Part shown: piece by piece, positions 14,921 to 18,859 of the stretch
Layout: each line of letters begins with the position of its first letter
Position numbering within the stretch: the first letter of the stretch is position 1
Assembly: GCA_016182425.1 (NCBI GenBank)
Contig: JACPGP010000009.1
Span: 1-18,859 of the forward strand
Source of the DNA: Candidatus Levyibacteriota bacterium
Lineage (GTDB): Bacteria; Patescibacteria; Microgenomatia; Levybacterales; UBA12049
Direction of reading: 5' to 3'
DNA length: 18,859 bases
Position numbers and translations under genes: made by a program
The notes under the pieces: generated by a model
The model's input: the letters and a program-made list of their open reading frames with translations, nothing else
What the model was told of the DNA's origin: nothing
The model's database searches: none

Positions 14921-16216
14921 TTAATCTTCGAAGCGGATAAACATTGGTTTTCCTCGCACGCGCTTGGATTTTTTCAAGTCAAAGATGGCTTCTTTTATTA
15001 CTTTTTCCGAAGCAGCATCAATATTGGTAATGTCTGGTACAAATTCTTTTCTACGATACTGATACGAATACTTGTGTCTTTCGATGGAGTTTCTTACATT
15101 CAGCTTGTGTTTGGCAAAAATACCAAACATTTCAGCGCCGCTTCCAGGTTCGTTGAGCAAGTCCATACGCAGGTAGCCTGGCCTAATAAGTGTATCTGCA
15201 TTACCAAAGCTTACCTTGGCATCAAGGGTGGGAAGAAACCCTGGTGTTCCACGTCTTATGTTATTGGCAACTCGTAAAATATCGGAGAACACGGCGCTGG
15301 TGGTAGCATTTTTCCCCGCCCCTCGTCCGGTATGAAGCTGCGCTCCTGCAAGTTCGCCTTCAAAATAAATAGCGTTAAACTCATCTGTGACATTTGCCAG
15401 GGGATGGGTTTTTCGAATAAGAGCCGGGTGGACACGTAAATGTAAAATACCATTTTCTTTTTGGGCAATTGCTAAAAGTTTTACTGTATAGCTAATACCG
15501 CCTTCGAATTCGCCGTATCTGTTGGCAAAATCAAGATCAACAGTCGTTATTTTGGTAATGCCTTCACAGAGAATGTTTTGCGGGTCAACATAGGTATTAT
15601 ATATAAGCATAGTAAGAATTGCTAACTTGTCTCTGGCGTCAAAACCACCAGTGTCTAAAATGTGGTTTTTTTCGGCAAAGCCCCTTTTTTGCGCGTCGTT
15701 TAGTGCTTTTCCAAAAGTTAGGCCTTCTTCCATTTTTGTAAGGATATAATTGGTTGTGCCGTTTAAAATTCCCATAACCTTGGTAATTTTTTCTCCTCTT
15801 AGTGTTCTAAAGAGCTGAATAATAGGAATGCCTCCACCTACAGATGCTTCAAAGGCAAGATCAACGTTTTGTTTTCGCGCAAGCGCAAACAGCCCTTTTG
15901 CATAACGGGCCAGCACTGCTTTATTAGCGGTTACCACATTTTTTCGGTTCCTAAGCGCTTTTTCGATATATTCTTTGGCGGGATCTATTCCGCCGATAAG
16001 CTCGATAACAATATCAATTTCTGGATCATCAAGAATTTTATTAACATCTTTGGTGAGTTTGGGGACTTTAACATCACGTTCTTTTTTGGGGTTGGCAACA
16101 GCAACTGTTTTTAACTCTATGCCAAAGGGACGGCCTGCTCCTTTTTGAAAATGTTCAAAAACACCGCTTCCTACAGTACCAAGTCCCAGCAGCCCAACCC
16201 TAACAATCTTTGCCAT
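14921..16216 (-). CDS. hom: Homoserine dehydrogenase
   Basis: Reduces aspartate semialdehyde to homoserine with NAD(P)H, the branch point to threonine and methionine. Seen in 431 residues: nucleotide-binding GLLGLGTVGSGV (8-19), VVTANKA (94-100), EASVGGGIPI (123-132), GILNGTTNYI (149-158), and the catalytic segment GFAEKNHILDTGGFDARDKLAIL (Glu182, Lys197), where the family's usual AExDPxxD reads AEKNHILD. A C-terminal ACT-like domain follows (~350-431). The frame runs up to 16309, but ATG 16216 fits the family start and has TATAAT 6 nt upstream. No other threonine or methionine gene is nearby. It lies 7 bp after the YdjM-like gene and 6 bp before the serine hydrolase gene. Confidence 0.95.
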   Translation of the reverse strand: MAKIVRVGLLGLGTVGSGVFEHFQKGAGRPFGIELKTVAVANPKKERDVKVPKLTKDVNKILDDPEIDIVIELIGGIDPAKEYIEKALRNRKNVVTANKAVLARYAKGLFALARKQNVDLAFEASVGGGIPIIQLFRTLRGEKITKVMGILNGTTNYILTKMEEGLTFGKALNDAQKRGFAEKNHILDTGGFDARDKLAILTMLIYNTYVDPQNILCEGITKITTVDLDFANRYGEFEGGISYTVKLLAIAQKENGILHLRVHPALIRKTHPLANVTDEFNAIYFEGELAGAQLHTGRGAGKNATTSAVFSDILRVANNIRRGTPGFLPTLDAKVSFGNADTLIRPGYLRMDLLNEPGSGAEMFGIFAKHKLNVRNSIERHKYSYQYRRKEFVPDITNIDAASEKVIKEAIFDLKKSKRVRGKPMFIRFED

Positions 16217-16222
16217 TTCGCC

Positions 16223-16228
16223 ATTATA
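16223..16228 (-). promoter_or_regulatory. Predicted -10 box for a leaderless hom transcript
   Basis: Consensus TATAAT on the minus strand, 6 nt before the hom ATG, overlapping the TAA stop codon of the upstream gene. TTGTGC 18 nt further upstream is a poor -35 match. Confidence 0.5.
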
Positions 16229-16673
16229 GCAAAACGGCCAAAAAAAGCACAACCAAAACTGCGGCAACTTGGGTGACAATGCCCCATGGCGCATCAAGCT
16301 CGCTATCAAATTTTTTCTGTAACTGATACGCCCAAGTAAATGGTGGCATATTGATATGAAAAAAATAGTAGGGAGCCATCAACCAATCAAAACTTTGAGA
16401 TACAAAAATCATCAAAAGTGCATAGAGGAAATTTGTATTTGGAAAAAAGAAAGTCAAAATAGCATAAGAGAGAAGAAATCCTAAAGCAATATCAAAGATG
16501 GTTTCTGTGAGAACTCTATCCTTGCCTTTTGACTTTCTGTTTGTGGCCGTATCCCAATGGGGAATGATATCTGCTGCCACATGCGAGGCAAGGGCCAGTG
16601 GTACTGCAAGGTAGGGGTTCCCAACTTTTGCTGCGATAATTGTCCCAATTATCGCATGTCCTGTGGCGGTCAT
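16224..16673 (-). CDS. YdjM-like integral membrane protein, possible metal-dependent hydrolase
   Basis: Small membrane protein of 149 residues with about four hydrophobic segments. Seen: an N-terminal GHAIIG with His6 and LASHVAADIIPHWD carrying His31, Asp35, His39 and Asp41, the His/Asp pattern of the YdjM-type membrane-bound metal-dependent hydrolase family. The family's substrate is not established. It heads the minus-strand run ahead of hom and the serine hydrolase. A TATCAT at 16686-16681, 7 nt before the ATG, could be a -10 box, without a good -35; its promoter faces away from the coiled-coil protein gene at 16729. Confidence 0.78.
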   Translation of the reverse strand: MTATGHAIIGTIIAAKVGNPYLAVPLALASHVAADIIPHWDTATNRKSKGKDRVLTETIFDIALGFLLSYAILTFFFPNTNFLYALLMIFVSQSFDWLMAPYYFFHINMPPFTWAYQLQKKFDSELDAPWGIVTQVAAVLVVLFLAVLL

Positions 16674-16692
16674 ACAATTAATGATACCATAC

Positions 16693-16722
16693 TTGACATT
16701 TTTGTGAAAATCGTTTCATAAT
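16693..16722 (+). promoter_or_regulatory. Predicted leaderless promoter of the secreted coiled-coil gene
   Basis: TTGACA (16693-16698), 18 nt, CATAAT (16717-16722). The GTG start at 16729 follows 6 nt after the -10, so transcription would begin at the start codon. Confidence 0.6.
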
Positions 16723-16728
16723 GTAAAG

Positions 16729-17655
16729 GTGAGGAAGGTTTCGATTATTGTTCTTTCTCTTGTTTTCTTAACATCTTTTGGTGGAGTGGCATCAGCGCAT
16801 CATAAAGAAAGGGTTTTAGGAGCGCAAACCTCCATAGTTCCCCAGATTCCACCGACAGTTGAAGGGCCAGGGCTTTTGCTCCCCGACAGTCCTTTGTTTT
16901 TTCTTGATAGACTTAAACAAAATGTGCGGCTAGTTTTCGCTTTTACTCCAGAGGCAAAAGCCAAAGTTCGAGCAGACATTGCCGGGGAACGAATGGCAGA
17001 GCTCCGCTTTATGTTGGCCAAAGATAATAAGCCAGGCATAGATACTGCACTACAGGGAGTTTCGGAGAATTTGAGAAAAGCAGCAGAGGCAATAAACGAA
17101 GCACAGCTATCCGGGCGGAGCGTTTTTTCGATTGCGAAATCAATCAATGAGGATATTAGGCGAAAACAAGAAGCATTTGATGTGTTGGAAGCAACAGAAA
17201 ATAGAGAAATAAGTTTTAAGGCAAAGGCAGCACAAGCTGGGCTATTGCAAGCAAAAGTAAGAGTAGAAGATGCACTACCAGAAGACGAACTGGAAAATGA
17301 AATAGAAGATGATTTACATAGACTAATAGAGGATGAGGTTGAAGATGCTTCAAGATCTGCCAGAAGAATTGCCAAGCAACTTGAGGAGTTAGGTAAACAA
17401 GCAAGTGAGGCGGCAGAAAAAACTTTAGGGAGAAGAGAAGAAGCATTGAGGCGAGCAATTGAACAGAAGAATGAAGCCCTCCGTCAAGCAGAAGAGAGGA
17501 TGTTAGAATCAGAACAAAAAAAACGTGACAGGCTATTGAAAGTACAAGAAAAAGCAGCAGAGCAAGCTAGAATTGCAGTTGAGGAAGCGCAAAAAGCCGC
17601 AGAGAGGTTTAGAGAAGCGCAAAAGGCAGCTTCGGAGATTAAAACCACTCCATGA
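16729..17655 (+). CDS. Secreted coiled-coil protein with DUF5667-like domain
   Basis: Predicted exported protein of 308 residues with no known enzymatic function. Seen: a signal peptide (MRKVSIIVLSLVFLTSFGG, cleavage near SAH), then PDSPLFFLDRLKQNVRLVFAFT and GERMAELRFMLAKD, which match the pattern of DUF5667 (a proline-start helical domain common in exported proteins of several phyla, including Patescibacteria). From ~150 to the end it is nearly all charged helix, with long Glu/Ala/Lys/Arg coiled coils (~195-300). GTG start at 16729 is needed for the basic signal-peptide N-terminus. Its TGA overlaps the ATG of the methyltransferase gene by four bases (ATGA). Role could be structural in the envelope; this is inference. 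Confidence 0.85.
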   Translation: MRKVSIIVLSLVFLTSFGGVASAHHKERVLGAQTSIVPQIPPTVEGPGLLLPDSPLFFLDRLKQNVRLVFAFTPEAKAKVRADIAGERMAELRFMLAKDNKPGIDTALQGVSENLRKAAEAINEAQLSGRSVFSIAKSINEDIRRKQEAFDVLEATENREISFKAKAAQAGLLQAKVRVEDALPEDELENEIEDDLHRLIEDEVEDASRSARRIAKQLEELGKQASEAAEKTLGRREEALRRAIEQKNEALRQAEERMLESEQKKRDRLLKVQEKAAEQARIAVEEAQKAAERFREAQKAASEIKTTP

Positions 17656-18185
17656 TAAAACTGGGAGCAAAGGAACTTCGGACAACAAAATCCACGGAAG
17701 AAGATTTCAAAAAAATTAAAAAACACCCAATTTATATTATTTTGGATAATGTATTGGATACTTACAATGTGGGGGCGATTTTTCGGCTGTGTGATGCGGT
17801 GGCGGCAGAAAAAGTAATTCTGTGTGGACAAACAGAAACACCACCGCATACAAGAATCAAAAAGGCATCGATCAATACAACTGAATGGATAACTTGGAGC
17901 TATGCTCAAACTGCAAAAGAGGCGATTGATGATTTAAGATTTAAGAATAAAGATTTAAGAATAATTGCGATAGAACAAAGTTCAAAATCTGTTTCATACG
18001 ACAAAGCGGATTATTCATTTCCCATTGCATTTGTTGTTGGACATGAGACAGAAGGGGTGTCAAAAGAAGTTTTAGACATTGCCGACCAAATCGTCGAAAT
18101 CCCCATGTGGGGGGTGAATAAATCATTAAATGTGATGGTTTCTTTGGGAATTGTTTTATACGAGGCGATGAAACAAAAGAGCTAA
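17652..18185 (+). CDS. SpoU/TrmH-family RNA 2'-O-ribose methyltransferase
   Basis: SPOUT-fold enzyme of 177 residues that methylates a ribose 2'-OH in tRNA or rRNA using S-adenosylmethionine; target not determinable from sequence. Seen: motif 1 LDNVLDTYNVGAIFRLCDA (31-49, with Asn39 and Arg45), motif 2 FVVGHETEGVS (127-137) and motif 3 IPMWGVNKSLNVMVSLGIVLYEA (150-172), which forms the knot. No N-terminal RNA-binding extension, so it is the minimal form. A 14-nt tandem duplication (17937-17964) inserts a few residues (DLRFKNKDLR) without breaking the frame. It overlaps the upstream coiled-coil gene by four bases, so the two are co-transcribed although their functions look unrelated. Confidence 0.93.
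   Translation: MIKLGAKELRTTKSTEEDFKKIKKHPIYIILDNVLDTYNVGAIFRLCDAVAAEKVILCGQTETPPHTRIKKASINTTEWITWSYAQTAKEAIDDLRFKNKDLRIIAIEQSSKSVSYDKADYSFPIAFVVGHETEGVSKEVLDIADQIVEIPMWGVNKSLNVMVSLGIVLYEAMKQKS
17937..17964 (+). repeat. Two-copy 14-nt tandem repeat inside the TrmH-family gene
   Basis: AGATTTAAGAATAA occurs twice in direct succession. The unit is not a multiple of three, so a single-unit change would shift the frame. Confidence 0.9.
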
Positions 18186-18231
18186 ATACCCAAGGTGCCA
18201 ATAGCATTCCACCGAACTTGAAAATTAAGGA
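18186..18231. other. Short intergenic stretch upstream of the rRNA promoter
   Basis: Contains an imperfect hairpin (AAGGTG ... CACC with CAAG/CTTG flanks) and the box CCGAACTTGAAAATT (18212-18226), which also occurs at 3250-3264. No U tract follows the hairpin, so no convincing terminator for the TrmH-family gene is seen. Confidence 0.4.
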
Positions 18232-18259
18232 TTGACAAATAGGGAAATTGATTTATAAT
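18232..18259 (+). promoter_or_regulatory. rRNA operon promoter
   Basis: Perfect TTGACA (18232-18237), 16-nt spacer, perfect TATAAT (18254-18259), the only promoter in the window with both hexamers at consensus. Transcription start expected near 18266, giving a leader of about 155 nt to the 16S 5' end. Confidence 0.87.
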
Positions 18260-18302
18260 GATTTAAGTATGTAAAAAGCTTTGCCAAAGATGGTATGCAT
18301 AT

Positions 18303-18324
18303 ACCCGCTTATGGCGGGTTTTTT
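18303..18324 (+). terminator. Intrinsic terminator-like hairpin in the rRNA leader
   Basis: Stem ACCCGC/GCGGGT with a 5-nt loop, followed by six T (18319-18324, the first base paired). It lies only ~40 nt after the predicted start and ~95 nt before 16S. The 5' arm overlaps a competing small hairpin, GGTAT-gcat-ATACC (18292-18305). Either an attenuator or the end of a short leader RNA. Confidence 0.6.
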
Positions 18325-18337
18325 CATCTTCGAGATA

Positions 18338-18349
18338 AGCTCTTTGACA
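18338..18349 (+). promoter_or_regulatory. boxA antitermination element
   Basis: AGCTCTTTGACA closely matches the rRNA boxA consensus TGCTCTTTAACA, the NusB-NusE binding site that makes polymerase resistant to termination in rRNA operons. It stands at the expected place between promoter and 16S, but downstream of the hairpin at 18303. Confidence 0.65.
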
Positions 18350-18373
18350 ACTTAACAGCAAGTCTAAACCAGA

Positions 18374-18410
18374 ACAACTATAGAAATAGTTGTCTACCAG
18401 AAAGTGGTAG
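18374..18410 (+). other. Two adjacent hairpins just before 16S rRNA
   Basis: ACAACTAT-agaa-ATAGTTGT (18374-18393) and CTACCA-gaaag-TGGTAG (18394-18410), both perfect and directly adjoining, ending about 10 nt before the mature 16S. They probably concern pre-rRNA folding or processing; the 3' flank that would normally pair with the leader lies outside the window. Confidence 0.5.
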
Positions 18411-18420
18411 GAAGTTAATT

Positions 18421-18859
18421 TTTTTTGAGAATTTGATCCTGGTTCAGGATGAACGCTGGCGGCGTGCCTTAGGCATGCAAGTCGAACGGTCCGGCGCAAG
18501 CCGGACAGTGGCGGACGGGTGAGTAACGCGTAGGAATCTACCCCAAAGTGGAGCATAGCTCATCGAAAGATGGGGTAATAGTCCATAGTTCCGGCTTCGC
18601 CGGATAAAGTACGTAACTGTACGTTTTGGGAGGAGCCTGCGTCCTATCAGCTAGTTGGCGGGGTAAAAGCCCACCAAGGCAATGACGGGTAGCTGGTCTG
18701 AGAGGATGGTCAGCCACAACACCACTGAGACACGGGGTGTACACCTACGGGTGGCAGCAACTAGGAATATTCGGCAATGGGCGAAAGCCTGACCGAGCGA
18801 CGCCGCTTGGAGGATGAAGGCCTTAGGGTTGTAAACTCCTTTTGATAGTCCCTTCACGG
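18421..18859 (+). rRNA. rrs: 16S ribosomal RNA, 5' part
   Basis: First ~440 nt of the small-subunit rRNA; the rest is beyond the right edge. Landmarks: AGAATTTGATCCTGGTTCAG (18428-18447, E. coli positions ~8-27), GATGAACGCTGGCGGCGTGC, GTGGCGGACGGGTGAGTAAC, ACTGAGACACGG and ACACCTACGGGTGGCAGCA (18741-18759, the E. coli ~338 region). The 5' end is set by aligning A18428 with E. coli position 8. The paired changes in the 338 region and the overall divergence point to the Candidate Phyla Radiation. Short frames translated across it are spurious. Confidence 0.97.

Noticed and set aside
16800..17375. 191-codon Ser-rich minus-strand frame opposite the coiled-coil gene
   Set aside because: Ser/Leu-rich translations opposite Glu/Ala/Lys-rich coiled coils are a codon artefact; the plus frame has a signal peptide and a good promoter.
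18263..18857. Several open frames across the rRNA leader and 16S
   Set aside because: They lie on or opposite structural RNA with unmistakable 16S landmarks.

Overview
The window reads as a piece of chromosome from a Patescibacteria (Candidate Phyla Radiation) bacterium, most likely Microgenomates-like. This is inferred from the divergent but clearly bacterial 16S rRNA at the right edge, the short AT-rich densely packed genes, the type of membrane and secreted proteins, and starts that mostly lack a Shine-Dalgarno sequence. I could not run a phylogenetic placement, so phylum level is probable and anything finer is a guess.

Layout. 1-3185 (minus): a large secreted subtilisin-family protease with Ig-like segments and FG-GAP/VCBS-type calcium-loop repeats, whose 3' end lies outside the window, preceded by an unusually long and possibly structured leader (3186-3454). 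3455-5685: an M50 membrane metalloprotease (minus), divergent from ribosomal protein L28 (plus), which converges on and overlaps methionyl-tRNA formyltransferase; peptide deformylase lies directly upstream of fmt, so the two enzymes of the N-formylmethionine cycle form one unit. 5706-7760 (minus): an O-antigen ligase/polymerase-like membrane protein with C-terminal TPRs. 7881-9684 (minus): a small accessory block with an unrecognised protein that looks like an HTH plus repeat plus PD-(D/E)XK-like nuclease, and a Phd/VapC toxin-antitoxin pair with a palindromic operator over its -35 box. 9772-14006 (plus): mreB, mreC, an mreD-like gene and topA, all touching or overlapping. 14003-16673 (minus): an envelope-anchored beta-lactamase-fold serine hydrolase, homoserine dehydrogenase and a YdjM-like membrane protein in one run. 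16729-18185 (plus): a secreted coiled-coil protein (DUF5667-like) overlapping a SpoU/TrmH methyltransferase. 18232-18859 (plus): a strong rRNA promoter, a leader with an intrinsic-terminator-like hairpin and a boxA, and the first ~440 nt of 16S rRNA.

How it fits together. Most genes serve cell shape and envelope (MreBCD, O-antigen ligase-like protein, serine hydrolase, M50 protease, exported S8 protease, secreted coiled-coil protein) or basic translation and DNA topology (L28, Def, Fmt, TrmH, TopA, 16S). A recurrent theme is a -10 box ending only 6-9 nt before the start codon, predicting leaderless or nearly leaderless mRNAs for at least six genes; the S8 protease with its ~220-nt leader and the rRNA operon stand out against this. 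No tRNA, CRISPR array, transposase or prophage gene was found.
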